64,000 nucleotides of DNA from Myotis daubentonii (GCF_963259705.1 NC_081844.1:108314965-108378964), one strand, 5' to 3'; shown: positions 23,160-35,560, numbered from the stretch's first letter. A program made the numbers and translations. Notes: generated by a model from the sequence alone, not told the origin.

Positions 23160-23291
23160 GCCCTGACCAGTGAGCTCAGTGGTTAGATTGTCCTCCCCCG
23201 ACCCCCCTCACCACCACCACCACAGCGAAGGGTCTCAGTTCCATCCCCAGCCCTGGTCAGTGCAGGAGGCAACCAATCCATGTGCCTCTCA

Positions 23292-23327
<36 letters not shown>

Positions 23328-23421
23328 CCCCACCCCCCACCCCCCTTCCCTCCCTCACTTCCTCTTTCTTTAAAAATCAATGGGGGGAAAATATCCTCAG
23401 GTAAGGATTAACAAAAAAAAG
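23160..23421 (+). mobile_element. Older Ves-like SINE with (CT)n
   Basis: Starts GCCCTGACCAGTGAGCTC, contains a CT microsatellite (23294-23322) and ends ATATCCTCAGGTAAGGATTA with an A-rich tail. An imperfect target duplication of about 16 bp (AAAGAAAGATCTGCAG type) flanks it. Confidence 0.8.
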
Positions 23422-23639
23422 AAAAGAAAGCTCTGCAAGCCTGAGGCCCCTCACATTTGTAGCTCCTCAGAACCTCCCATACTTTTTCATGTGGCCTGAA
23501 TTTTGACTTAGGTCAGGGACAACTGCAGTTCCCTGCCTGATCTTCAATTGCTAATAACGCACCAATGTCAACTGAAGGTCACTTGTTATAGCCAATTCAA
23601 CTCAACAGTAAACAACCCTACAGCTCCACTGTTGCAGTA

Positions 23640-23960
23640 ACTCCAGCCACCCAAGTATGTCTTTGGTGTAAACTGAAAGTGTGCAGTCTCAAAGCAGACT
23701 TATATAGAAAGAAGTATCCACTGCTGATCCCTGATTGGCCCACTTTCATGCAAATAAGGACTCCAAATTCTCACCGGTTGGTCTAAAGACCACTGTCCTG
23801 ATTGGTTGGAATGGAGTTGCTCTAATGGTTCAGTGAAAATTCTAATGAGGATATAGTTGTGCAGCCTGATTGGATGGGGAAAGTCTCAGTCCCATTGGTC
23901 CAATTTTGATCCTCGGAGCGCTCATAAGAGTCAGCTCAGCTAGAAGACACTGCAGAAAGC
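23640..23960. promoter_or_regulatory. CCAAT-box-rich segment, possible solitary LTR
   Basis: CCTGATTGG recurs at 23731, 23798 and 23866 (67-68 bp apart). A further ATTGG lies at 23894 and CCAAT at 23900, and an octamer-like ATGCAAAT at 23748-23755. The density of inverted CCAAT boxes is promoter-like and typical of LTR U3 sequences, but I could not find paired LTR ends. Confidence 0.4.
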
Positions 23961-26900
23961 CTGACAGCTTAGTCTATAGGTTTTCCCTGAAATGTAGTGT
24001 ACATGAAGGACCTATGTAAACAATGGCCCCTAGACTCTGGTTATTAATTTGAGCCTAATTAACTATGAGGAGTCCTTTTCGGCAGGTATATTCTTCTCAG
24101 GATCAACATCATCATATTTCTTTATCACAGGTATAGCTCCTCAAAGCCCATTCCCATCATCCTGCCAATCCTGTGGGGTTGGAATGAGGGGCAGGCCAGG
24201 TAAGGGCCTGGGCTAGCATTAGGGGGAGAGCCAGGTCAAGAACGGAGACTGGCTGAGTGGGTCAGGCAAGGTCCTGTCCTGGAGTGGCATGGCCCTGGGC
24301 TCCTCAGAGCAGCTGTGAGAAATGAACCATAGGATTAAAACAGCTGAAAGTGAAAGCCCCTTCTGGCAAAAACTGGGGTGCAACCCCATGCCATGCCTCA
24401 TCAACTATTGAGGAGAAGTGGGCTCAATTCAGATGTCCTAACACCTGGACAGCTGTGGACACCCAATGGGGCCCCTGTCCATCCCTGCCTTGCAAATTGC
24501 TAATGAGCAGCGTCAGCTAGCTCAGTGACGTCCTTCCCTGTTGGACTAAATATAAGTTGGCAGCTGTCCCTTCAATTTCATGGCTAATTTTCCTTTCCTC
24601 ACAGGCCTATGTTTGCTAATCAAACTCCACAAAATATGTAGCTTCTGGCTCCCTTCTCTTCCAAAAATTGACTTCCTCTCAGAAATGCCCCAACTTGGAA
24701 ATCCTGGGGGCACCTCATTAGTGAATGATACGGTGTGGCTTGGAGATTTCCCCACATCATTTTGACAAAGGCTGCCCAGACTCAAAGCAGGTCCCTCTCC
24801 TTCATTCATCCAACAAACTGAGTGTGGCATGTTATCCCAGGTTCCACCTGCAAGGTGGACTGACCGGGAACCAAAAAAGGAACAGCCTGGTAAGGAGCCA
24901 GACAATAAATTCACAACTGCAGTGCAGTGAGAGGGTTACCGGTGCCCGGGAGCCCTGGGTGCCTGAGAGTGAGGAGGAAGCCCCACCTGGAAGGCCAGTG
25001 GTGATTTGGCAGGACCAGGGGACAAGCATTCCAGGCAGAGTGAACTGCAGTCCCAAAGAGCAGGCCACAGCCCACTACCTACCACGGCTGAGTCACTTGG
25101 TGTGGCTGGAGTCCAGGGAGGATCTCCAGGAGGCAAGGGTGAGGCTGCGGGGAGGGAAGGTGGGCCCAGATATTGGAGGTGGATGGCATCCTGTAAGAGC
25201 TTATAGCAGAACTGCACAGTTTAAACAGGGAGAGGGAGCATCAGATCTGCATATTAGAACAATGACTTTGGCAGCAGTGTAAAGAGTAAAGGAGCAGGGG
25301 GGTCAAGGAGGAAGGGGCAGCAGTGGAGAGGAGAGGAGGAGAGAGGTGTGAAAGAGATTATGAGCCTATTAAGACTTGATGACCTCCTGGGTGGATGTGG
25401 AAGACAGGATACTCAGGTTTCCAGCTCAGGTGACAGTGGTGCTAGAGTCTGGACGTGGATCAGAAGAAGCGGACTGCACAGGGAGGGGTAAGGAGGCCAG
25501 CTCACACTGGCACCCGATTACTTGGTGCATGCAAATCCTGAAGTGATGCCTAACCAAAGGAGGGCACATGCAGGAAGGTGTCTGTGAAGCATTATCCTAT
25601 GATAAAAGGTCCGAGACTATCTCAGTGGCTAACAGCTGTCCACCCACTTGACAAATATTTTGGAGCACATACTTTGCCCAGGATGCAATAAAATGGGTGC
25701 TAGTCTACCTTGTGGAGTCCACACTCTAATGGGGTAGGGGTAGTGTTGGAAAGTGGTAAGCGCTGTGTGCGGGGGGGAGGGGGGCGTAAAATGAGCAGAG
25801 TCATGGGCAAGGTGAGGTGGACAAGGACATGTAGAGGGGTAAGAGTGGGTAAGTCGAGGTGGGCAGAGCCATGAGGAGGCCAGGAGGACGAGCTTTTGTG
25901 TGTTTGCTAGTTTGTTTTAATGGGAGGGAAAGTAATAGTATGTTGATAAGTTAGTGGGAACAATCTGATCTGGAAGAGGGAAGGAGGTGGCATAAGGGGA
26001 TGGAATCTAGTGCCCCAGGGGGCAGTCACCCACAGGACTGGGGGAGAAGGTAGAGCACGCGGGCACTCGTGCAGGTGGGCAGCTGGAAGGAGGGGCTGCT
26101 TTCATCTGATTGCTTGTTTTCTATATGAAACAGGAAGCAGGTCAGCAGCTGAAACCTAGGACAGAGAGGGAGTGTTGGGGTTTGAGGAGAGAGGAGAAAG
26201 GTGTGAAGTCACCGTGGAGGATGGATGCTTGGACAGGCTAGAGAGCCATGATCTGCAGTGTAAGAGCTGACTGAGGTCAGTGACACTGCGGAGACTAGGA
26301 GCAACCTTTCTTGCAACATACTTTATATCTCAGTTCACCATCCGGCCACCCATGAAGTAAGGAGGCATCAACGGCCCCCAATGGCTTGATGAGGAAACCG
26401 AGGCACAGAGAGGCTTCCTAACCTTTTTGAGGACTCGGAGCCAGGAAAGATGGCTCTTCAGATCCCAGAACCAGCACACGGGACCCTAACAATCACAGCG
26501 CACTGCCTCCATGCAAAGTGCACAAGAAAAGCCAGTCACTGTTTGCCAATTTTAACAAAAATCTGTTCCTATTGAAGAAGATTTGGAACATACCTTCCTC
26601 CGTGCATATTTTTCAGTTAGCTGAAATTCTGCTCTGAATCTACTTTTATACCATGCCTACATTAAAACAAATTTTAGTATTGCCATTTCCATAAAAGTGA
26701 GTATGTATGGTTTTAACTGCTGTGTGTACATGTTTTTGCTGGGAGCACTCAGCAGGGGAACTGGTGGGGCAGTGGAGCCAGAGGAAACCAAAACAGTGAG
26801 TGAGACCTTTCCGGCATGTTTCGGGAAGTACTGATAACCCATCACATGAGCTTCTTGCACATTTAAGCTAGGATCTCACATGGTTGGGACTGTGGCAAGA

Positions 26901-27196
26901 AAGGAACAAAAAAAAGGAAGCAAATTCATTTCAAAATCCAAGGCTGTAACCAATTACAAGTGCCCAGCTCACAGAAGGCCCTAGACAAATATTTGGTGAA
27001 TGTTTGCTAAATGTTTATCTTAGATAAACACTGAGTATTAAGTTTTATAGTAAGCCTATGGTAAGCCTTACAATTCTACTAGGCAAGTATTTCTAAATAT
27101 TTTGTAAATTAAGTGCAAACATTTTTACATGACATACAACTTCATGCCAAGTCACGTGGTAAATCTTATCACAAGTGATATACATATTACTGTATT
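23961..27196. other. Intergenic, little recognisable
   Basis: Unique or old sequence. Around 26330-26440 there is a MIR-like stretch (GAGGAAACCGAGGCACAGAG). No exon or other gene seen. Confidence 0.5.
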
Positions 27197-27211
27197 AAAA
27201 TCCATACTACA

Positions 27212-27428
27212 GCCCTAACTGGTTTGGCTCAGTGGATAGAGTGTCAGACTGAGGACTGAAGGGTCCCTGGTTCGATTCCGGTCAAGGGCATGTACCTTGT
27301 TTGTGGGCACATCCCTGGTGGGGGGTGGTGCAGGTGGCAGCTGATTGATATTTCTCTCTCATCGATGTTTCTAACTCTCTATCCCTCTCCCTTCCTCTCT
27401 GTAAAAAAATCAATAAAAATATTTTTTT
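27212..27428 (+). mobile_element. Ves SINE
   Basis: Full-length, starting GCCCTAACTGGTTTGGCTC, with target duplication AAAATCCATACTACA on both sides. Confidence 0.94.
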
Positions 27429-27461
27429 AAAAATCCATACTACACCCTGCATCCTCTAAGA

Positions 27462-27663
27462 CATGGGTGAGGAACCTTTTTTCTGCCAAGGGCCATTTGG
27501 ATATTTAGAACATCATTCTCGGGTCATACAAAATTATCAACTTAAAATTAGCCTGCTATATTTGGTCAAACATTTAATTAACTCATTCCTAATGCTTTTG
27601 CAGGGCCAGACCAAATGATTTCATAGGCCTCTACAATCCACGGGCTGGACGTCCCCACCCCTG
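27462..27663 (+). mobile_element. Non-autonomous hAT transposon (family C)
   Basis: 202 bp with ends CATGGGTGAGGAAC and GTCCCCACCCCTG and a perfect 8-bp duplication CTCTAAGA at 27454 and 27664. Internal sequence differs from family A. Confidence 0.9.
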
Positions 27664-28277
27664 CTCTAAGAGGTATTCCTCACTATAATTCTGCCCCATA
27701 GACCACACTTACTTGTGCAATGAAACCTAGAAAGCATCTCTGTAAGTCAACTTTTTCTAGCAATTCTTACAAGAACAGAGTAAATTTAGAACAGGCAAGT
27801 TTCTAGCTGAATAAGTTTCCAAACAGCTGTATTCAAAAGTCCTGAAAAGCCTTGCAGTATTCACAGATGTACTAACATGCAGACTAGCAAGAGGCTCAAA
27901 CATGATCATCAACACGTTTGTGGCAACCACACACAAATTTAGTTTAGCACCTTTTATCTGTCATATTCAGAGTAACAGTACAGGTGCTCTTCTGAGACTT
28001 TGAGGTTGGAGGCAGGAGGAATGCAAGAAGATTTCAGCCAAATGTGGATGTTGAAGAAGACTCGAGGAGGAAGTGGGTTGTGGTTGGAATGACCTGGTTC
28101 CCATCTGAGTTGTTCTACAAACTCCTTGTGTGACTTGAGCTTCACCTCTATGAGCCCACTTTCTTACACCAGGATTTCCATACCCTTTCAAAATTGTACC
28201 AATGTCTCCTATGTGGAGGCAATTTTACTTCATTGCCTTCCAGGAACGACAGAATCCCATTTCTAAATAGGACTTCA

Positions 28278-28514
28278 GCCAAGACCAGTTTGGCTCAGTG
28301 GATAGAGCGTTGGCCTGCGGACTGAGGGGTCCCGGGTTCAATTCCGGTCAAGGGCATGTACCTGGGTTGCGGGCACATCCCCAGTAGGAGATGTGCAGGA
28401 GGCAGCTGGTCGATGTTTCTCTCTCATCAATGTTTCTAGCTCTCTGTCCCTCTCCCTTCCTCTCTGTAAAAAATCAATAAAGTATATTTTAAAAAAATAA
28501 ACTAAAAAAAAAAT
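28278..28514 (+). mobile_element. Ves SINE
   Basis: Full-length copy with target duplication AAATAGGACTTCA / AAATGGGACTTCA. Confidence 0.94.
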
Positions 28515-29007
28515 AAATGGGACTTCAAGGAAGAAGCTAGTAAGTGAGGAATCAAACCTAGGTCTCCCACCTCCAGAACTGAGCTCTGGCCCATAGACCG
28601 TGAAGTACATCCCCTACTCAGGCTAGCAACAGGTCTGGATCATTTCATAAAGCCATTCCTGGTTTTGAAAAATCTCGAGTGCCCAGCATATAGGGAAGAT
28701 GCCCATGAAGATGACTAATACTCTTTGGGATTTCATTCGGTGGCTTTTTGAGATCTGAGTATCACTCAGGGGAAACAACATAACTGAAACTTTTCTACCC
28801 TCTGTCAAGGGGAGTTACTCAGATTTACAGGAGGTATTTCCCTATGAAACCTGTCACCAGTGTTTATGATGACAGAGAGAAACCAAGGTAAACTTGAACT
28901 TGTTACCATTCACGGAGTACTGAATTTGATGACAACCGGGCATCTTCTTTGGTTGGGGCAAGCAAATGACCACTGCCAAGTTGAGATGGAGAGGTCACTT
29001 CCTAGGG

Positions 29008-29495
29008 CAGTGATGGTGAACCTATGACACGCGTGTCAGAGGTGACATGCAAACTCATTTTTTTGGTTGATTTTTCTTTGTTAAATGGCATTTAAATATA
29101 TAAAATAAATATCAAAAATATAAGTCTTTGTTTTACTATGGTTGCAAATATCAAAAAATTTCTATATGTGACACGGCACCAGAGTTAAGTTAGGGTTTTT
29201 CTTTTCTTTTTTTTTTTTTTTTTAAATATATATTTTATTGATTTTTTACAGAGAGGAAGGGAGAGAGAGATAGAGAGTTAGAAACATCGATGAGAGAGAA
29301 ACATCGATCAGCTGCCTCCTGCACATCTCCTACTGGGGATGTGCCCGCAACCCAGGTACATGCCCTTGACCGGAATCGAACCTGGGACCCTTCAGTCCGC
29401 AGGCAGACGCTCTATCCACTGAGCCAAACCGGTTTCGGCAAGTTAGGGTTTTTCAAAATGCTGACATGCTGAGCTCAAAAGGTTCGCCATCACTG
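29008..29495 (+). mobile_element. Non-autonomous hAT transposon (family B) split by a Ves SINE
   Basis: Ends CAGTGATGGTGAAC and GTTCGCCATCACTG with a perfect 8-bp duplication TCCTAGGG at 29000 and 29496. The SINE at 29202-29439 lies within it. Confidence 0.93.
29202..29439 (-). mobile_element. Ves SINE inside a hAT element
   Basis: Full-length reverse copy with target duplication AAGTTAGGGTTTTTC. Being inside the hAT copy, it is the younger insertion. Confidence 0.94.
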
Positions 29496-29503
29496 TCCTA
29501 GGG

Positions 29504-30636
29504 TAAGGGACTTGTGTGAACCACCCCCAGATGGTGATTTTTACAGGACCCTTGCAGGCCCATGGGGTCTTGGTCTCCTTCTCTAGGCCATTATTCTATT
29601 TTGCATCAACACCCAGAACTCAGCTCTCCTGCAGGTGCAGAGGGAAGCAGGGAACCAAGGCTGTGAGGTGTTGCTTCATGAAGCCTGGGGCGTGGAGGAC
29701 TGCAGTGGCCAGGGTCCTCAGGAAGAGAAGCCACCTCTGCCACAAGGGTCCCTCTTCTCTTCTCCCCGTCCCTTTCCTCCTCTCAGGTCGTCATCCTCTC
29801 CTCTGGCCAGGCCCACCCTGCCCTTCCTCCTTGGCTGTGTGTTGGCTCTTACCTGCTGCTTGCACTGTGGTCATGGCTAACTTCAGTGAGCTGCCCCTGG
29901 GTGGTGAGAGGGAGCCTGAGGACTGGGTTGGGAAAAGACCCCTTATGCTCCAGCAGAGGACCGGCTGTGACCAACAACATGAATGAGTGGTGGAGGAGAA
30001 AGCCACCGGGGACGAGCCATCTCAGGTGGGGTGACCGGGGAGGAACTGGGCAGGGCAGGTTCAGAATGCAGGCTCACAATCCTTCCCTACCACGAAGATT
30101 CTCAGGTTCTGAGCCTGGAGTCCTGCCACTAGGAAGAGGCTCACAGTGCCACTTAACCACATTTCACTCTGGGAGCTGGAGAGGTTCAGGAAATTACCTG
30201 TTTAATTCCACTGCCAAGGCAATTCCTGATAACAACCATAACCATGAGAGGGACCATAGGGCCAGTGAGTGAGGATAAAATGTGGCAGGCACCAAAGATA
30301 AAGTCCCGCAGTAAGGCTTTTTCCTATGTCCATGACTAGGCAAGAATGGCCCCCTTGATTCCAGGAACCAAGCCCTCCTCAAATGAGACCATCATTCATT
30401 CGTCCGCTTTTGTGGGTCATTTTCCTTACTTTCCTAGGACAAGTTCCTTCTGCAGTTCCAAAGTAGACCTAACAGAAAGAGAAATGCAGTTCTATACCTC
30501 TGCCAGGAGAAAGGGGGTACCAGGTGCTGTACCTACAAGTATCCAGGTCCAGAAAAGCAAGGGCTTTTGGGAGGAGCCCAGCAAGGCCCACTCTGTCCAG
30601 GCCATTCCCTATGTTCACTGACTAGCAATACTTCAG
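29504..30636. other. Intergenic, no feature recognised
   Basis: Unique sequence with several moderate open frames but no homology or splice pattern I can support. Confidence 0.5.
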
Positions 30637-30689
30637 GCTGGCTGCTGCAGGCTAAAAAGTGGGACAGATGTGAAATGGAGAGAGAGAGA

Positions 30690-30790
30690 GGCGGGGGGGG
30701 GGGGGGGGGCGGAGAAAAGACATGGGATCAAACCCAAAACCTTGGCTCATTGGGACAACACTCCAAATAAATGAGCTACCCAGCCAGGAC
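30690..30790 (-). mobile_element. Degenerate tRNA-derived SINE with poly-G run
   Basis: The reverse complement starts GTCCTGGCTGGGTAGCTC and continues with a tRNA-like GGTTTGATCCC. A G-rich homopolymer (about 30691-30709) interrupts its tail side. Confidence 0.55.
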
Positions 30791-30804
30791 CTGAAGAATA
30801 ATTT

Positions 30805-33130
30805 TTTTTAATTAAATCTTTATTGTTCAGATTATTACAGTTGTTCCTCTTTTTCCCCCCCATAGCTACCCTCCACCTGGTTTCCGCCCCCGCACTGTCC
30901 TCATCCATAGGTGTATGATTTTTGTCCAGTCTCTTCCTGCACCCCCCCACACCCCTTCCCCCCCCCGCGAGAACAGTCAGTCCACTCCCTTTCTATGCCC
31001 CCGATTCTATTATATTCACCAGTTTATTCTGTTCATCAGATTATTTATTCACTTGATTTTTAGATTCACTTATTGATAGATGTGTATTTGTTGTTCATAA
31101 TTTGTATCTTTACCTTTTTCTTCTTCTTCCTCTTCTTAAAGGATACCTTTCAGCATTTCATATAATACTGGTTTGGTGGTGATGAACTCCTTTAGCTTTC
31201 TCTTATCTGTGAAGCTCTTTATCTGACCTTCAGTTCTGAATGATAGCTTTGCTGGGTAAAGTAATCTTGGTTGTAGGTTCTTGCTATTCATCACTTTGAA
31301 TATTTCTTGCCACTCCCTTCTGGCCTGCATAGTTTCTGTTGAGAAATCAGCTGACAGTCGTATGGGTACTCCCTTGTAGGTAACTGGGAGTTGCTGCTTT
31401 TAAGATTCTGTCTTTGTCTTTTGCTCTTGGCATTTTAATTATGATGTGTCTTGGTGTGGTCCTCTTTGGATTCCTTTTGTTTGGGGTTCTCTGTGCTTCC
31501 TGGACTTGGAGGTCTATTTCTTTCACCAGGTAGGGGAAGTTTTCTGTCATTATTTCTTCAAATAGGTTTTCAATATCTTGCTCTCTCTCTTCTTCTGGCA
31601 CCCCCATAATTCGGATGTTGGTACGCTTGAAGTTGTCCCAGAGGCTCCTTACACTATCTTCATATTTTTGGATTCTTTTTTCTTTTTGTTTTTCTGGTTG
31701 GGTGTTTTTTGCTTCTCCGTATTTCAAATCTTTGACTTTATTCTTGCGATCCTCTAGTCTGCTGCTGGAACTCTGTATAATATTCTTTATTTCAGTCAGT
31801 GTATGCTTAATTTCTAGTTGGTCCTTTTTCATAACCTCAAGGGTCTCACTAGATTTCTTGAGGGTCTAAATTTATCGGCAGTTTCTACAAAATTCTTGAA
31901 AAACCTTATAACCTTGGTTTTGAACTCTATATCCAGTCATTTGCTTTCCTCCATTTCTGTCATTTGTGACCTGTTTCTTTGTCTCCGCATTTTGGCTGCT
32001 TCCCTGTGTTGATAGAGTGGCTTTCTGTGCTAGGTGTCCTATAGGGCCCAGTGGCTCAGCCTCCCCAATTACCTGAAGTGGACACTCCTGGTGCACCCCT
32101 TTGTGGGCTTTGTGCACAGTCTTGTTGTAGTTAAGCCTTGATTGTTGTAGGTATCACTGGGAGGAATTGACCTCCAGGCCCATTGGCTGTGAGAATCAGC
32201 TGTGTCTGCAGTGGGAGACTTCTGTGCTGGAGACACTCTTTTGGGGCAAGACTTGTTTCAGTGGGGCTTTGGTGCTCATTGAGTCTTCCCCCTGAGTGTG
32301 TCCCTTATGGATCTGAGGAGTTGTAATCTGGATGATCCCACTCTGACGACTGGGTACACTGGCTCTTGGATCTCTAAGGAGGTGCTAATTTAGTCTCTGC
32401 CTGAGGCTACCCAGCAGGAGCTATGGAGAGATCTGCAGATTCTTCTTCTTTGTTTGGGGTTTGGAGGTGCCCAGATGAGGCCCAGCTGTGAAGCAATGCA
32501 AGCTGCTGTGGGGCCTTGGGCCTTCTTTTGGAAGTTCTGGGTCTCTCTGACCCAGCTGCAGTTTGTTAGGTAATTTTCAGATTGCAAAGGGCCAGGCCTT
32601 TCATATGCAAAAGCCTCTGCGCACAGCTTGGGTGGGGCAGGGTCTCAGGGGATCAACAGGGTGGAGCAAGCAACTATGGTTGCTCCTCAATCCTATCCTA
32701 AGAGGCCCCACGTTTCAGTGTCCCGGTAATCGCTGCAAGCACCTCTGAGAGATAGCCACCCTTGAGTTCTGACCAATGCCAGACAGTCCCGTTTCTCCCG
32801 TGTAAGTCTGGTTCCCCAGAGACTCGCCCGGAACTGGAGTTCAGAGCATTGGGGAGCTTGAGACTCCCTCCCAATTGAAAAAGACAACTATGTCCTCAGT
32901 TGCCAGCCCTTTCCGCACGCGCGCCTCCGCCTCCATACCTCTGCACTTTACTTCCGCATCTCCTCTGAGTCTCAGTGTGCTTTTCTCTTTCCTTCTAGTT
33001 GTAGAATTTCCACCCAGCCAGCCTTCCTGTGGTTCTGGATGATGTCCGTTTTGTCTTTTAGTTGTATTTTTGAAGTGGTTTTGCGAGGCAGCAATTTCCG
33101 GTGTTTACGTATGCCGCCATCTTGGTTTCT
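30805..33130 (-). mobile_element. Half-L1 (HAL1-type) LINE-1: 5'UTR and ORF1 only
   Basis: About 2.3 kb on the minus strand. The 5' end at about 33130 begins ACCAAGATGGCGGC (YY1-type L1 promoter start). A GC-moderate 5'UTR runs to about 31870, then an ORF1-like frame (about 31832-31136), then a short 3'UTR and an A-tail at 30805. ORF2 (endonuclease/RT) is absent, and ORF1 leads straight into the 3'UTR. The element is flanked by CCTGAAGAATAATT at 30790 and 33131. Confidence 0.8.
31136..31832 (-). pseudogene. LINE-1 ORF1p remnant
   Basis: The N-terminal frame (31832-31347) has the coiled-coil end and RRM-like body of L1 ORF1p (NIRIMGVPEEEREQDIENLF is diagnostic). The C-terminal domain continues in another frame (31330-31136, MQARREWQEIFKVMNSKNLQ). 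A frameshift near 31400 and the lack of ORF2 show it is inactive. Confidence 0.85.
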
Positions 33131-33419
33131 CCTGAAGAATAATTCTTTTTTTTTTTCCTGAAGAATAATTCTTAATTAACTGCATACTACATGCCACATT
33201 GTCTGAGGAATCCATTTCCAAATCTGAGCTGTCACCTCAAGTTCACGATTACAAGCCAAATCCATACCTTTCATCTCGTTAGTTTCAGTGAAAACATATC
33301 CCCTTCCTCTATTTCTACATGTGGGAACTGGGACCTGTAGTCTTGTTCTTTCTTTCAAAGGCTACACAGCCTTCTTTTCCATCTTGTGACAGCAGATCTT
33401 GGTCTCCGTCACGTCCAGT

Positions 33420-33530
33420 CTCTCTGCAACCCCTTCACACCAACTATCAGAAGAATCATCTTTAGAGCCATGTGCTCTCTGCAACCCCTTCACACCAACT
33501 ATCAGAAGATTCATCTTTAAGAGCCATGTG
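33420..33530 (+). repeat. 55-bp tandem duplication
   Basis: Two adjacent near-identical copies (33420-33474, 33475-33530) containing CTGCAACCCCTTCACACC. They differ by a substitution and one inserted base. Confidence 0.88.
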
Positions 33531-33701
33531 CTCAGTCATGGTTACCAGCATTCCCTGCTGTAAACCTTCAATGGCTCTCCACTACGCTTTTGTCTTCCGG
33601 CCGAGATCTCGTGCCCCGGCACAAGAAGCACCCACCACACAGGCCAGTCTTTCCTTCCTCCTCTGACTTCCCATGTTGCTCATTTGGCATGTTCTCTTAT
33701 T

Positions 33702-33955
33702 TATTTTTATTTTTTAATCCTCACCTGAGGATATTTTTGCATTGATTTTTAGAGAAAGTAGAAGAGAGAGGGAAAGACATAGAAAAGTATCAATGTGAGA
33801 GAGACATTGATTGGTTGCCTCCTGCATGTGCCCTGATCAGGACCCAGGCTGGGGAAGAGCATGCAACTGAGGTATGTGCCCTTGACCGGAATTGAACCTG
33901 GGACCCTTCAGTCCATGAGCCAATGCTCTATCCACTGAGCCAAACTAGCTAGGGC
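33702..33955 (-). mobile_element. Older Ves SINE
   Basis: Reverse copy with the AATCCTCACCTGAGGATA tail variant and terminal CTAGCTAGGGC. Confidence 0.85.
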
Positions 33956-34201
33956 ATGTCTGGTTCTTTTGAATACTGCAAACATTTTAGTTAGCAAAAC
34001 AAGCATACACTAATGTAACACTAACAAAACCAACTTCTTACTCTAAATATCAACATCATGGATTTAACCAACATGTCCATTATTTCCTTTACTTTTTTAA
34101 AAATACCTTTTTTGGGTTACTGCTATGTGTACTTTGATATTTTTTCAGGGTTGCAGGCCCCAATGAAAAAGAATACCATCCCTAAGAAGTGAGTTAAGGC
34201 A

Positions 34202-34561
34202 TCCTATATAATAAAAGCCTAATGTGCTAAGTGTCTGGTCGTCTGGTTGGCCATTCAACCAATCAAAGCATAATATGTTAATGATATGTTAAGGCCGCTC
34301 AACTGCTCGCTATGACATGCACTGACCACCAGAGGGCAGATGCTCTGACTGGTAGGTTAGCTTGCTGCTGGGGTCCAGTGGATTGGGACTGAGCAAGATG
34401 GGCTGGCCACACTCTGGAGCCCTCCTGTGTCCCTCCATGGCCCCAATGGTGCACTGGTGGGTTCCCTCGGCCTGACCTGCGCCCTCTCACAATCTGGGCT
34501 GAGGGACCCCCGCACTCCGCCCCTCGCCAAAGTGCACGAATTTCGTGCACCAGACCTCTAG
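34202..34561 (+). mobile_element. HeliBat-type Helitron, both ends intact
   Basis: Host A, then TCCTATATAATAAAAGCC at the 5' end. The 3' end has the perfect hairpin GTGCACGAATTTCGTGCAC (34532-34550), then CTAG (to 34561) and host T. 360 bp, non-autonomous. Confidence 0.93.
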
Positions 34562-35189
34562 TTTTGGCTATAGACGGCCTGATTCTTGGGTAGAGCTGGC
34601 TCTAGATTGCTCTTCCCAAGCCTATCAGATTAAAGTTGCATTAAGCTCAAACCCTTCATATAGGTTTTAGTTCTTTGCATCCTTGTGTCTCCCCTACAAC
34701 AATGCATTTTAAAAGTTTTGCTTGGTAGTAGTACATAACCCATCTTTGGGTTTTTATGATTGGCTATCCTAGTCTTGTCATTGCAAAACAGTGACTTGAT
34801 TAGCATTGTTAAAAATGTATGTTTGCCTTCTCAGTACTGTGTTAAAATGAGCAAGATCATTTATAAATATGTCTCCAAGAAATGAAGGATTGCATCTTCG
34901 TGGGATGTCTTCTCTTGAGGACATCTGGGTAGTGTATTATCTGGGAACTCACTGCTGACCTGCTCATTACCTAGCTTTTGTGTGTGAGCAGCGAGCTAGG
35001 CACCTCTGGTTCTCAGGAGTAACCACCAGTGCTGACAGTTCCTGCTCGTTCTGGGGCCACTGACTTTGTTTATTAGTCTCTTGCATTCACCTGTTTCTAC
35101 TAACACAGACAAAAACACATACACAGCATCACTTTATAATCTGGGAAAACAACATACCCAAATATTAGCAATCTCCTAATATATTAGTT

Positions 35190-35560
35190 TTCTAGCTACA
35201 CCACCAATTACCAACAGATTTAGCAACTTGAAACAATGCACATTTATTACCTCACAGTTTCCATGGGTCAGCACTCAGCACAGCTTACTTAGCTAGTCTT
35301 CCCCTCAGGGTCTCACAAAGAAGGAGTCAGCCAGGCTGCGTTCTCACCTGCAAGTAGGAGTGGGGAGGAATCTGCTGTCAGCCCCATTCAAGTTGTTGGC
35401 AGGATTCAGTTCCAGCTAAGGATTGAGGGCCCCAGCTTCTTGTGAGCTGTTGGCTGCCCTCGGAACCTAAAGGTCTGTGGTCCCCTGCCCCGTGGCCCTC
35501 CCCAGAGGCTGCTCACAACACAGTTGTTTGCTTCTGCAAAGCCAGCAGGAGAGTTTCTAG
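35190..35560 (+). mobile_element. Ancient interspersed repeat, family not assigned
   Basis: The phrases CACATTTATTACCTCACAG and TTGGCAGGATTCAGTTCC recur in old mammalian repeats that I recognise but cannot name with confidence. Confidence 0.35.

Noticed and set aside
27212..27300. tRNA-like sequence with box A/B and GGTTCGATTCC
   Set aside because: It is the head of a Ves SINE with an A-rich tail and target duplications, as are the other tRNA-like hits.
34202..34561. Regulatory hairpin or miRNA precursor at GTGCACGAATTTCGTGCAC
   Set aside because: The palindrome is the 3' terminal hairpin of a Helitron, repeated at other copies here.
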